Assembly (NCBI GenBank): GCA_024236175.1
Contig: JACKKY010000004.1
Location: 322,501-386,500, forward strand
From: Novosphingobium sp.
GTDB lineage: Bacteria; Pseudomonadota; Alphaproteobacteria; Sphingomonadales; Sphingomonadaceae
Direction of reading: 5' to 3'
Length of the DNA stretch: 64,000 nt
The translations under genes were made by a program, and so were the position numbers. The notes beneath the pieces were generated by a model that was not told the DNA's origin, did not search any database, and saw only the letters and a list, made by a program, of their open reading frames with translations. Shown here piece by piece: positions 9,176 to 17,456 of the stretch. The first letter of the stretch is position 1. The number at the start of each line of letters is the position of its first letter.

Positions 9176-9664
9176 TCACTTGCGAAGACGGCCGCTCGCC
9201 AATCGGATCGCTCCAGTCCTCACACGGCGCTCCGTCCCGGACTATCGTACGGATATCGCACACGGCCCGCGCAAGCACATTGACACGGCTGACCATTTTG
9301 TTAGCAGACTGTTTCGTGCACTCAGATCAACCCGCCGCTGACCATCGGGCTATCAATTTGACGGTGAGATTGGTGAAATGAGCAAGTGGAATCACCTCTT
9401 TATTTCTCAGCGTTCAAGCCCACCGGCTCGTCAAAGCTCGAGAGAATCCCGCCAATGTCATGCTCGGCCCTTGATCGGGATGCTCGCGTCGTGACGCGCA
9501 ACTGATCGCATCACGACTGCCCCAAAGCATTGGAAAATGGTGAACGGGCGGAAAGCTAACCAAGTAAGTCAAGTCTGCCAGCTGCAAGGAGGCGACAACG
9601 CATGAACATGCCAATGCGGCGATCCATGCAAGCGACAGACGGGAGAGATTGAAAGAGGCGGAAA
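9176..9664. other. Gene-free gap with operator-like site and a tiny open frame
   Basis: About 490 bp between the esterase remnant and the alpha/beta hydrolase. I find no gene of normal size on either strand. It contains the operator-like site at 9288-9306 and, at 9602-9652, a 16-codon open frame (MNMPMRRSMQATDGRD) preceded by a strong AAGGAGG site eight bases upstream and ending 12 bases before the hydrolase start. The tiny frame may be a leader peptide or the truncated start of a lost gene. Confidence 0.4.
9288..9306 (+). promoter_or_regulatory. Operator-like imperfect palindrome, copy 1
   Basis: GCTGACCATTTTGTTAGCA matches the site at 15445-15463 upstream of the TetR gene at 18 of 19 positions. 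The half-sites GCTGAC and GTTAGC are near-perfect inverted repeats. A shared TetR-type operator is the simplest explanation; the target gene would be the alpha/beta hydrolase run downstream or the remnant esterase on the other strand. Confidence 0.45.
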
Positions 9665-10465
9665 ATGCTGGTTAACGTCGACGGCCGCGCCCTGCGGTAC
9701 GATATATTGGGTGACGAGAAGGCCCCAGTCGTCTGCCTGACCCATTGTTTATCGTTCGACAGCGGCGTCTGGGCCGAGCAAGTGCCGACGCTGCTGGCCG
9801 CAGGCTGGCGCGTCCTGCGCCTCGACATGCGCGGCCACGGCGGCAGCGAGCCTGGCCCTGAAAACTGCACCATGAGCATGCTCGCAAGAGACGTAGCGGA
9901 CATTTTGGATTTCTTGAGAATCCCGCAAGTCCATTTCGTGGGGGTCTCAATCGGCGGAATGATTGGCCAGGTCTTCGGCATCGAGTACCCGGACCGAGCC
10001 CTGTCGCTCATGCTTTGTGGCACGGCACCCGCGGCGCTCGAGGGCGGTATGGCCAATCTTTGGCAGCCGCGGTTTGACGCGATTGCGCAGTCGGGATCCC
10101 TCAAGCCGCTCGCGGATGCGACCATGGAGCGTTGGGTCACCGACGCGTTCCGAGAGCGTCGACCCGACCGCTGGCGGGAGATCCACCAGACTATCTGCCG
10201 TACAACTGTTGAAGGGTATCAAGCAGGCGCAAGGGCCATCGACAACTTCAACGTCCTGGACCGGCTGCCATCGATCAGCGCACCGACGCTGGTCCTTTGC
10301 GGCGACGGTGACACCGGAACGCCGCCGGCGGGCAACCGCACGATCGCCGAACTCATCCCCGGCGCGCGCTACGTGGAACTGAAGAATGCGCGCCATACGC
10401 CCATGGTGGAATACCCCGAGCTGTTCGGCGAGTTCCTGCTCAATTGGCTTGAGTCCGGCAGATAG
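9665..10465 (+). CDS. Alpha/beta hydrolase, 3-oxoadipate enol-lactonase-like
   Basis: 266 residues of the alpha/beta-hydrolase fold. The nucleophile elbow is GVSIGG (Ser95), the acid is in CGDGDTGTPP and the His is in ARHTPMVE near the C-terminus. Length, the early RYDILG strand, LRLDMRGHGGS and the order of motifs resemble PcaD (3-oxoadipate enol-lactonase), which opens a lactone in the ortho-cleavage pathway. The carboxymuconolactone-decarboxylase-type proteins at 10787 and 12258 are the usual PcaC-type neighbours, which supports a lactone or 3-oxoadipate-like substrate, but no ring-cleavage dioxygenase is present here. No signal peptide. Confidence 0.82.
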   Translation: MLVNVDGRALRYDILGDEKAPVVCLTHCLSFDSGVWAEQVPTLLAAGWRVLRLDMRGHGGSEPGPENCTMSMLARDVADILDFLRIPQVHFVGVSIGGMIGQVFGIEYPDRALSLMLCGTAPAALEGGMANLWQPRFDAIAQSGSLKPLADATMERWVTDAFRERRPDRWREIHQTICRTTVEGYQAGARAIDNFNVLDRLPSISAPTLVLCGDGDTGTPPAGNRTIAELIPGARYVELKNARHTPMVEYPELFGEFLLNWLESGR

Positions 10466-10786
10466 GCCCCGAGCGAAGGAACCAACGATGTACTGCGGAG
10501 CGATACCCAGCATCCAGGCCGAGCTGATTTCCATACGAATGGAGAAAGCCAGCTTTGGGGCGCCTGTCCGGCCATACGGTGCTCCAGTTCAGCGAGGCGC
10601 CAACGGCGACCCATCATTAAGGCCATTCCATCGATATGTCTGACATCCCCGGGCCTCGCCAAAGTCCCCCGCCACGAGGTTTGGCCAATGTGAAATACCA
10701 GGCACGCGCATGCTCGTCAGGGCAAAAACACTTCATCCAGCCCCGCGCAGGCCAGCCTGGACCACTCAATGCAGAGGAGAATGAAG
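10466..10786. other. Intergenic stretch, no supported gene
   Basis: About 320 bp between the hydrolase and the decarboxylase-like gene. A 51-codon frame from the ATG at 10489 has a GAAGGA site six bases ahead, but its product has no recognisable family and the codon pattern is not convincing. I see no other feature. Confidence 0.3.
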
Positions 10787-11425
10787 ATGCAACGATCTCG
10801 TGAGCCGGAAACCGGGCAAGGCGGATACGAGGTGGCCGAGCGGCATGCGCAAGTTCTCGGAAGCGGGCCGCGCATTGATGCGATCCCGAACGACCAGATC
10901 GGTGCCGAAGCGTGGAACCTTGTCAACGCCCTGCGCGAGTCCGCGGGAGCGCCCCCAACCGACGACATGCCGGCATTCATGCGCTTGATGGCCAAGCACC
11001 CGCCAATTTTCCAACGTCAGATGGAAATGGGTAATGTCCTTTTCACCGGTCGGATATCGCCGCGCGAGCGCGAACTCGCCGTGCTGCGGATTTCCTGGCT
11101 GGCAGGTGCAGCCTTCGAATGGGGCGAGCACGTCGAGATCGGCAAGCGCTCGGGACTTTCCGCCGAGGAGATCGAGCGCGTGACGCAGGGTTCGTCATCG
11201 CCCGGATGGAGCGCGCACGATGCCGCGATTCTGCGTGCCGTGGAAGAGCTGCTTGCCGATTTTGCGATCTCGGACGACACCTGGGAGACGCTAGCGAAGT
11301 CGTGGGACGAGCCGCGACTGATCGAGTTGCCGATGGTGATCGGCCAGTACCTTACCACCGCGTTCCTGTTGAACTCCTTCCGCGTCCAACTGGGCGAGGG
11401 AAACCCGGGACTCGCGCACCGCTGA
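10787..11425 (+). CDS. Carboxymuconolactone decarboxylase/AhpD-family protein
   Basis: 212 residues. The segment SPRERELAVLRISWL, then AFEWGEHVEIGKRSGLSAEEIERV, is the core of the CMD/AhpD fold; the positions that hold CxxC in AhpD peroxidase relatives hold Glu and His here (EWGEH), as in the non-redox branch. Probable cytoplasmic oligomer acting on a lactone, acyl or unknown intermediate. Of three in-frame ATGs (10769, 10781, 10787) I take 10787 because the GAGGAG at 10774-10779 is then seven bases away. A VOC gene follows 62 bp downstream on the same strand. Confidence 0.78.
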   Translation: MQRSREPETGQGGYEVAERHAQVLGSGPRIDAIPNDQIGAEAWNLVNALRESAGAPPTDDMPAFMRLMAKHPPIFQRQMEMGNVLFTGRISPRERELAVLRISWLAGAAFEWGEHVEIGKRSGLSAEEIERVTQGSSSPGWSAHDAAILRAVEELLADFAISDDTWETLAKSWDEPRLIELPMVIGQYLTTAFLLNSFRVQLGEGNPGLAHR

Positions 11426-11487
11426 GATCGGATCGATCCAAACTGATACCGAGCAGCGATTCTGTTCCCCCTCTTCATGGAGAATCT

Positions 11488-12012
11488 ATGTCATCTGTTT
11501 TTGGAAATGTGCGCCAGCTCGGCTTCATGTCGCGCGATATCGATCGCAGCATGCACTACTTCGTCGCAAACTGGGGTCTTGGCCCCTGGTTCGTTCTGAG
11601 GAACGTAAGGAACTCCATGTTGTACAAGGGGACGCCGGTCGAACTCGACATGTCGATTGCGATGGCGAACTGCGGAGACCTCCAGTTCGAAATCGTCGCC
11701 CAGCACAACGAGACGCAGTCGCTTTACACGGACGCTCTCGCGCACACTCCGGAGCTGCATATTCAGCATGTTGCTGTCTGGACCGAAGACGTCATGGCTC
11801 TGGAGTCCGCCGCACATGCCAAGGGTTGGAAATCTGTCTTCGAGACGGTGTCGGGCCCGGGCAGGTCGGTCTTCGTCGCACACCCCAGTGAACCGATGGT
11901 CTGCATCGAAATCAGCGATTGCGATCCTTTCAAGAACCGTGTTCGCGAAGCCATCAGACAGGCTGCAGCCACTTGGGACGGCAGCAATCCTATTCGCGAC
12001 GGATTGCCCTAA
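11488..12012 (+). CDS. VOC/glyoxalase-family protein
   Basis: 174 residues made of two beta-alpha-beta-beta-beta modules of the vicinal oxygen chelate fold: QLGFMSRDIDRSMHYFVANW opens the first and HIQHVAVWTEDVMALESAA the second, ending in MVCIEISD with the likely metal-ligand Glu. Members include methylmalonyl-CoA epimerase-like and dioxygenase-like enzymes in steroid and terpenoid breakdown clusters. The ATG at 11488 follows a GGAGAA site; an open frame reaches back to 11119 only as overlap with the preceding gene. A decayed relative of its 3' end lies at 2176-2307. Confidence 0.8.
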   Translation: MSSVFGNVRQLGFMSRDIDRSMHYFVANWGLGPWFVLRNVRNSMLYKGTPVELDMSIAMANCGDLQFEIVAQHNETQSLYTDALAHTPELHIQHVAVWTEDVMALESAAHAKGWKSVFETVSGPGRSVFVAHPSEPMVCIEISDCDPFKNRVREAIRQAAATWDGSNPIRDGLP

Positions 12013-12257
12013 CTACCCAGCTCGCACCATCCACCTTGGACGAGCATTATGATGCGTGAACCTCACGCTTTGGGAACCACCTCCAACGGCAACAGCGGAT
12101 CTATAGCGATCGGACAGACCGAACTTTGTCGCCTGCATGCCAAAACCGGTCTTCGGCGCCGCAAGGCTGGCGAAAAGGATCACCGGCAGATCGCTGATCG
12201 ACAGGGTCTAATGATCGCAAGTGGCATAAATGTCCGGGGTTGAATTTCGCAGATAAC
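12013..12257. other. Convergent intergenic region
   Basis: 245 bp between two convergent genes. A 64-codon plus-strand frame and a 63-codon minus-strand frame exist but neither shows a family signature or a ribosome site. No clear terminator hairpin seen. Confidence 0.3.
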
Positions 12258-12650
12258 TCAAATGGAGCTCTCGGTGGCGCTATTAGACACAACCTCTGCC
12301 GCTATCAAGCGAGCGGTCGAGGCTACCGGAAAACCGGCATAGGCCGTCGCATGATAGATAATCTCCTTGAGTTGCTCCGGTGTGAGGCCGTTGCGCAGGC
12401 CAGATCCGAAGTGAGTGTTCAGTTCTCGCTCGTTCCTGCTGCCGACCAGAATACCGATCGTCATGAGGCTTCGCCCCTTCAGACTGAGACCCGGACGCGT
12501 CCATAGGTCGACGAAAGCATGTTCATAAGCGAGACGCGGAAACTCCGAGGCGAAGCTCCTGGGGCTCGGATCTTCCATTGCGGCAATATGTTCGGGCGAG
12601 AGCATGGCTTGGATAACTTCCTCCGCGCGGCGACGCTTCTCGTCCATCAT
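12258..12650 (-). CDS. Carboxymuconolactone decarboxylase-family protein (PcaC-like)
   Basis: 130 residues, the usual length of PcaC-type 4-carboxymuconolactone decarboxylases. Core motifs: DLWTRPGLSLKGRSLMTIGIL, followed by LNTHFGSGLRNGLTPEQLKEIIYHATAYAGFP. It lacks the CxxC of AhpD, as PcaC does. Likely acts on a carboxylated lactone or a related ring-cleavage product in the cytoplasm. It lies 99 bp after the start of the monooxygenase operon end (same strand), so it could be the last gene of the run 14582 to 12258. Confidence 0.83.
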   Translation of the reverse strand: MMDEKRRRAEEVIQAMLSPEHIAAMEDPSPRSFASEFPRLAYEHAFVDLWTRPGLSLKGRSLMTIGILVGSRNERELNTHFGSGLRNGLTPEQLKEIIYHATAYAGFPVASTARLIAAEVVSNSATESSI

Positions 12651-12749
12651 TGTCCTTCAGTCTTGCATGTGCCTGTGCACATGACCGCTTTGACACCACC
12701 GGACGTTCGATCGAAAAAATTGCAGCTGGTCAGGTCAAGCCTGCGGTGA

Positions 12750-14582
12750 TCATGCCGTCAGTTCCATGCCTTGCATCTTGCCGTCTGCGCGCCAGTCCGC
12801 AAGCAGCTTCATGAAAGCGTCCCATCCGTGCCCGTAGGCGCGGAACAGCTGCCACGGTGCGTCCTTCTGGCCCTCGTTGGAGAAGTAACTCGGCGTACAC
12901 TCGGCCTGGAAGGCGGAAGTGTCGACCTCAATCTCCTCGAAGTGGCGGCAATAGGCATCCATGCCCGCCTGCGTCGGTTCCACCACCTTAGCGCCACGCC
13001 TCAACGTCTCCGCGACAATCCATGCCGAATGCTCACCCTGGCGGCCAAACATCTCGGTAACCGAACCGTTAAGGCCGCCCTGGAAGTAGCCGACGAAGAA
13101 CATATTCGGAAAGCCGTGGGTCATCGTGCCATGCAGCGTCTTAGCGCCCTGCCGCCAGTGGTCATAGAGCGACAGGCCATCGCGGCCGTCCACCGCCTCA
13201 AATCCCCAGCGCTTTTCCAGGCTGCTCGACACCTCAAAGCCAGAGGCAAAGATGATGCAGTCGACCTCGTACTCGACGCCGTCCTGCATGAAGCCCTTCT
13301 CGGTGATTTCCTCCAGGCCCTGCGTTTCCGATGTGTCGATCAAGGTGACATTGCCCTTGCAGAAGGCCGGGTAGTAGGTGTCGCTCGACAGCGGTCGCTT
13401 GCATAGGAAACGGTAATAGGGCTTGAGCTGCTCGGACAGCTCGGGATCGCCGATCGCGGCGTCCACCCTGCGACGGAAGCGTTCCATGACCTGGTAGTCC
13501 ACGACCTCGCGCCGCGCGGCGAACTCGTCGGGGCTGAATTCGGTTGAGCCCTCGGCCTCGAGATCGGCCATCACGTTGCGGTTGATCTCGGTCCAGAAGT
13601 CGCAGACCAGGTCCTGCTCGCCGGGCTGCGGCACTTCCTGGGCGAAGCGCTGAAAATTCGCAATGCGCTCCTTCTGCCAGCCCGGTTTGAGCGCATTCAG
13701 CCAGTCTTGATCGGTCGGCGGGTTGGGCCGCTCGTCGACGCAGGAGGGCGTGCGCTGCACGACATAGAGGTGCTTCGCGTACTCAGCGAGGATCGGCACC
13801 GCCTGGATGGCGGTAGCCCCCGTGCCAAGGATCGCGACCTTCTTGTCGCGCAGCTTTTCAAGCGCGGGCATGTCGCAGCTGCCGCCGGTGTATTCGTAGT
13901 CCCAGCGCGACGTGTGGAACATCTTGCCCTGAAACCTTGCGATACCGGTGATTCCCGGCAGTTTCGGCATGTTGAGCACGCCACATCCCATGATGACGAA
14001 GCGCGCGCGGATGTCGTCGCCGCGATCGGTTGCGATCCGCCAGCGCTGGATCGAATCGTCCCACTTGAGCGAGGTGATCAGCGTGTGGAACAAGCCCTGG
14101 TTGGCAAAGCCGAACTTCTCGGCGATCAGTCGGCAGTAGCCCATGATCTCCGGTCCCGGCGCGAAGCGGCGCGAGGGCATGAAGCCCGTCTCTTCCAGTA
14201 GTGGAAGGTAGCAGTAGCTTTCGTTGTCGCACTGGATGCCCGGATAGCGGTTCCAGTACCACACCCCACCGAAATCGCCGGCGTGATCAATGTTGCGGAA
14301 GTTCCTGACGCCCTGCTTTGTCAGGTAATAGCCGGCGAGGATGCCCCCGAAACCGGCGCCGAGAATAGCGACGTCGAGATCCTCGACGATTGGTTCGCGC
14401 GGGTGGACCGGCATGTGAGGGTCATGATTATAGAAATCGTGGAGATCACCCGGCCCGTCGTTTACGTATTGGTCGCCGGCCTTGGCGTTGAGGCGCTTGT
14501 CGCGCTCGACATAATAACGGGACCGCAACGCCAGGATGTCAAGCTCGCTGGCCGAAGGTACGTCGGTGGCACGGCAGGTCAT
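12750..14582 (-). CDS. Flavin-containing Baeyer-Villiger-type monooxygenase
   Basis: 610 residues. FAD-binding GAGFGG (about residue 75), the type I Baeyer-Villiger fingerprint FQGKMFHTSRWDY (FxGxxxHxxxWD) and the NADPH-binding GTGATA fit the phenylacetone/cyclohexanone monooxygenase group, which insert one oxygen beside a ketone to give an ester or lactone. The N-terminal extension of about 65 residues (YYVERDKRLNAK) is seen in the large BVMOs. The lactone products would suit the lactonase-like hydrolases nearby. A GGGAGA site lies five bases before the ATG. The upstream same-strand gene is a VOC protein, 78 bp away. Confidence 0.9.
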   Translation of the reverse strand: MTCRATDVPSASELDILALRSRYYVERDKRLNAKAGDQYVNDGPGDLHDFYNHDPHMPVHPREPIVEDLDVAILGAGFGGILAGYYLTKQGVRNFRNIDHAGDFGGVWYWNRYPGIQCDNESYCYLPLLEETGFMPSRRFAPGPEIMGYCRLIAEKFGFANQGLFHTLITSLKWDDSIQRWRIATDRGDDIRARFVIMGCGVLNMPKLPGITGIARFQGKMFHTSRWDYEYTGGSCDMPALEKLRDKKVAILGTGATAIQAVPILAEYAKHLYVVQRTPSCVDERPNPPTDQDWLNALKPGWQKERIANFQRFAQEVPQPGEQDLVCDFWTEINRNVMADLEAEGSTEFSPDEFAARREVVDYQVMERFRRRVDAAIGDPELSEQLKPYYRFLCKRPLSSDTYYPAFCKGNVTLIDTSETQGLEEITEKGFMQDGVEYEVDCIIFASGFEVSSSLEKRWGFEAVDGRDGLSLYDHWRQGAKTLHGTMTHGFPNMFFVGYFQGGLNGSVTEMFGRQGEHSAWIVAETLRRGAKVVEPTQAGMDAYCRHFEEIEVDTSAFQAECTPSYFSNEGQKDAPWQLFRAYGHGWDAFMKLLADWRADGKMQGMELTA

Positions 14583-14660
14583 GTGTTCTCCCTAGATATC
14601 GCTAAACTGTTGCGGCGGATGCGTCATCGCCAGCCCATGGCCGCCTTATCAACGTTGCGG

Positions 14661-15158
14661 TCACTGTGTATTCGCCAGTCGACTGCCTGCGGGCCAACCC
14701 ATCGTCTCCCATCGCTCCGGCGTCATGCAGACCAGCTCCAGATAATGGCCGAGCCGGTCGCGGGTGTCGACATAGACCACGGTGAGCCCGGAACCGCCGG
14801 TCTCGAACAGGATTGGCAAACCAAGGCTTGCGAGTTCGCGCCGCATCTCTTCCACGTCGTCCCGCCTTACAGCGATATGATGGAGGCAAGGTGTGGGATC
14901 ATCGGGATCGGCCGGCAAATTCGTTGCGTAGACCTCAATGAACCCCGACAGCGGCTGGATCAGTTCGATCTGGTGCGATCCCACCCAGGCGGTCCCGACC
15001 CGAAGACGTACAGTTCTTTCTCCGAAGGCCCCCTGCAAGACCAGTTCGCCCTCGAAATGACCGAATTCGGAAAGGCCGAACCCGTGATCAATCAGTCCGA
15101 TCGCGCGTTCGAGATCGTGCGTGACGTATCCGATCTGGTAAAAGCCCTGCAGCGACAA
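14661..15158 (-). CDS. VOC/glyoxalase-family protein
   Basis: 165 residues with the two VOC modules: QIGYVTHDLERAIGLIDHGFG first and LHHIAVRRDDVEEMRREL second, ending in YVDTRDRLGHYLELV whose Glu is a probable metal ligand. Likely an epimerase, isomerase or lyase of a catabolic intermediate. The start is TTG at 15158: AAGGAGAA lies six to seven bases ahead and no ATG is available. It sits directly downstream of the joined P450/ALDH scar and upstream of the monooxygenase, so before the deletion this was probably one P450, ALDH, VOC, BVMO, PcaC-like operon. Confidence 0.82.
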   Translation of the reverse strand: MSLQGFYQIGYVTHDLERAIGLIDHGFGLSEFGHFEGELVLQGAFGERTVRLRVGTAWVGSHQIELIQPLSGFIEVYATNLPADPDDPTPCLHHIAVRRDDVEEMRRELASLGLPILFETGGSGLTVVYVDTRDRLGHYLELVCMTPERWETMGWPAGSRLANTQ

Positions 15159-15183
15159 TCCCGTTCTCCTTGCAGCGCCGATT

Positions 15184-15298
15184 TCAAAACCCGGTGTGGA
15201 CCGACGTGATCTTCATGTAGGCTTCTACGCCTTCGATGCCGTATCCTGCCCCCAGCCCGCCTGCTTGTATCCGCCGAAAGGCATCGCGCAATTCAGGG
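15184..15298 (-). pseudogene. 3' remnant of an aldehyde dehydrogenase gene, frameshifted
   Basis: Minus-strand reading gives LNCAMPFGGYKQAG in one frame and then, after a one-base slip, LGAGYGIEGVEAYMKITSV and the end HTGF with a stop at 15184-15186. This is the C-terminal block of NAD-dependent aldehyde dehydrogenases (PFGGYKxSGxGxExGxxGxxxY). The whole catalytic part is missing and the upstream side joins a P450 start at about 15296. Confidence 0.7.
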
Positions 15299-15400
15299 GT
15301 GCTGCGCCTTGGCGGCATTGAAGTAGCGCACCGGATCGGCCGCAAATTCCTCTGTCTCGACCGGCAAGTAGGGCAGGTCCAGTTCGGCGAGCGCTTGCAT
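15293..15400 (-). pseudogene. 5' remnant of a cytochrome P450 gene
   Basis: From the ATG at 15400 the frame reads 35 codons to a TGA at 15293-15295. The product includes LDLPYLPVETEEFAADP and RYFNAAKAQHP, the typical beginning of a class I bacterial P450 (ETPEFAADPxPxFxxARAQHPW). The codon for the expected Trp is where the ALDH sequence begins, so a deletion fused the two. The TetR gene is divergent, with an operator-like palindrome between them, so this was probably the regulated promoter of the operon. Confidence 0.6.
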
Positions 15401-15440
15401 CACAATCCTCTCAAATACCCGGGATCTTCTTTGCATTGAT

Positions 15441-15468
15441 CCAATGCTGACCATTTCGTTAGCATTGG
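15441..15468 (+). promoter_or_regulatory. Palindromic operator upstream of the TetR gene
   Basis: CCAATGCT at 15441-15448 and AGCATTGG at 15461-15468 are perfect inverted repeats, extended inward by three pairs with one mismatch, around the core GCTGACCATTTCGTTAGCA (15445-15463). A second overlapping inverted repeat, GCATTG-ATC-CAATGC, lies at 15433-15447. The site sits between the TetR gene and the divergent P450 start, the classical place for a TetR operator. The core recurs at 9288-9306. Confidence 0.6.
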
Positions 15469-15573
15469 GCAGCTGGTCGTGTCAACGGTTCCGGGAAGGC
15501 ATTGTGCAAGTCGGCACGGGTTCGGCTATTACCCGCAGCAGGTATTTGATTTTTTCCAGGGGGGTGAACAGGT

Positions 15574-16161
15574 ATGGCCTCAAAGCGAAGATTGGGCTTG
15601 GAAACATCCAAGACCCGGTCGGCTCTGATGGACGCTGTCGGGAACGTGATGCGGGAAGATGGCTATGGTGCACTGACGGCACGCAGTGTGGCCGAACGCG
15701 CCGGGCTCAAACACCAACTCGTCTACTATTACTTCCAGACGCTGGAAGACCTCCTCATCGCCACCTATGAACGCCATATCGAGAGATATCTGGCGCGGAT
15801 TGAGCTTGCGCTGGAATCGGAACAGCCTCTGCATGCGTTCTGGCAAGTCCACGCAAATCCAACCGATGCGACTTTGAACTCGGAATTCCTGTCGATGGCC
15901 AACCACAACGAGGCGATCCGCACCCGCACGGTCGAATTCGGCGAGCATGTTCGCCGGCTTGGGTTTGAAAAGATCGAAAAGCTGTTTCGCAGGCCGGCCG
16001 GCGGCCAGGACGCGGTAAACCCGTTCGCCGTCACCATGGCGATCACGGCAATCGGCAGCAACCTGGGCCTGGAGACTGCCATCGGCATAACCGGCGGCCA
16101 CACGGAATTACGGGCACTGATCGAATGGTGCATCGATCAACTGGAGCCGACCTCACCGTAA
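15574..16161 (+). CDS. TetR-family transcriptional regulator
   Basis: 195 residues. The N-terminal helix-turn-helix is visible as GYGALTARSVAERAGLKHQL followed by VYYYF (about residues 30-54), typical of TetR/AcrR proteins; the C-terminal all-helical part would bind an effector, probably a pathway intermediate. It is divergent from the remnant P450 gene and the operator-like palindrome at 15441-15468 lies between, which suggests autoregulation and control of the BVMO operon. It is similar to the second TetR protein at 27529, including the FLxxANHxxxI segment of the ligand domain. Confidence 0.9.
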   Translation: MASKRRLGLETSKTRSALMDAVGNVMREDGYGALTARSVAERAGLKHQLVYYYFQTLEDLLIATYERHIERYLARIELALESEQPLHAFWQVHANPTDATLNSEFLSMANHNEAIRTRTVEFGEHVRRLGFEKIEKLFRRPAGGQDAVNPFAVTMAITAIGSNLGLETAIGITGGHTELRALIEWCIDQLEPTSP

Positions 16162-16346
16162 TCGGCAACGACCACTTGGTCAGGACTGGCGGAATTTGCG
16201 CTGCTGTCCCCGGTGACTACTGCTAACGGAGGCCCTCGCCGCGGACAACTGCCAATTGCACCGCCGGGCACCGGAGTGGCTGGCGATTGTTCATCCGAGG
16301 GGCATCAGCCGCAGTACCTGAACTCCGCATCCTGGCTTGCAAGGCA

Positions 16347-17333
16347 TTATCGGCCGAAATTCACCTTGAGCTTGGCGTAGAAGTCGGAAAACATCAGGCG
16401 AGTGTCGATCCTTTCGTACAGGCGCATTTTGCGACCGGATTCTCGCGGCTGAGCCACGCCCCTGGCAGTCAGCGAAGGCGTGACGAGAGAGCTGTAGGCG
16501 TTCATACCCATGCGGCCTGCGAAGTCGCCCAGCGCCGTCAGCAATACGAGTGGGCTGTCACCCATCGACCAGGTCTCGCCCGGATTGACGGGGTAATTCT
16601 TGAGCAGCTGATCCACGCCAAGTGCTTGCTTGTAAAGCCAGGCCCCGATTGCTCCGCACGGCGAGACAAAGGCCTGAAGCTCGGTCATCGACACCTGACA
16701 CATGGCATAAACGTCGGCCGGCACCTGCCAGATCGGCACTTCGGTATCGTTGAATATATGTTGGGCCGCGATTGGATCTATCGCAAAGTTGTACTCATCC
16801 GGCATGCCGCCGCCGATCCATACAAGCGTCATCCTCTTGGCGATTTCGGGCTGCAGTATCAGCGCACTTGCCACCTCAGTAAGGCCGCCACCCACCGCAA
16901 CAAAGAGTGGAAGGCGTGTATCCCTTCGCATCGCTTCATCGATAATTCGCCGTGTACCGGCCGATGCGATCGCCTGATTGTCCCCCACGAGCCTGGTTTC
17001 AGCTCCCACGAGAAGCGGGACACGATCATGCGCGCGCATCAGCCGAAGCATTTCCCCGCCGAGCGCCAGGCCTTTCGCGCCGGTCTGATCACTGCCCTGT
17101 GCGTTGCTTGAAATGAGACCGCGCAGATCGATCGAGGGAGACATCACTGCATGAGCCGCGGCGAACAGCCCGTCGAAGTCGCCCGATAGATCGTTGACCA
17201 TCAGCACCCGCGACTTCGGCCCTTTGGACGGGACGAAAGGGACAGCGCCTGATCTTCCGGCTGCTGCCGCTATCGGCGGCCAGCTAGCGACCGCGCCCAT
17301 CCCGGCCAGTGCCATTCTGCGATCAAACTTCAC
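16347..17333 (-). CDS. Exported nucleoside-hydrolase-like protein
   Basis: 328 residues. The N-terminus MKFDRRMALAGMG is a likely Tat or Sec signal with twin Arg. The NDLSGDFDGLFAAAHAV segment (about residues 47-63) corresponds to the Asp-rich calcium site of inosine-uridine nucleoside hydrolases, and VAVGGGLTEVASAL, VWIGGG and YNFAIDPIAAQHIF match later blocks. The Asp cluster is diverged from the usual DTDPGxDDA, so ribose hydrolysis is uncertain; it may cleave another N- or O-glycoside. Start is GTG at 17333 with GGAGGCGG just ahead. It lies 123 bp downstream of the b561-type cytochrome on the same strand. Confidence 0.72.
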   Translation of the reverse strand: MKFDRRMALAGMGAVASWPPIAAAAGRSGAVPFVPSKGPKSRVLMVNDLSGDFDGLFAAAHAVMSPSIDLRGLISSNAQGSDQTGAKGLALGGEMLRLMRAHDRVPLLVGAETRLVGDNQAIASAGTRRIIDEAMRRDTRLPLFVAVGGGLTEVASALILQPEIAKRMTLVWIGGGMPDEYNFAIDPIAAQHIFNDTEVPIWQVPADVYAMCQVSMTELQAFVSPCGAIGAWLYKQALGVDQLLKNYPVNPGETWSMGDSPLVLLTALGDFAGRMGMNAYSSLVTPSLTARGVAQPRESGRKMRLYERIDTRLMFSDFYAKLKVNFGR

Positions 17334-17456
17334 ATCCGCCTCCGTTATTGGATCGAATTGAGCATTGGTCCGCCCATGTCAGGATCGTCACCAAAATACC
17401 GCGGCTCCCAGGCGAACAATCTGGCTAATGGCCTCACCTGAATTTGTCCACGCGGC

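Noticed and set aside
16287..17111. 274-codon plus-strand frame over the nucleoside-hydrolase-like gene
   Set aside because: Antisense shadow without motifs or ribosome site.
17360..17440. GGCTAATGG near the b561 gene as further TetR operator copy
   Set aside because: Matches less than half of the operator core; chance level.
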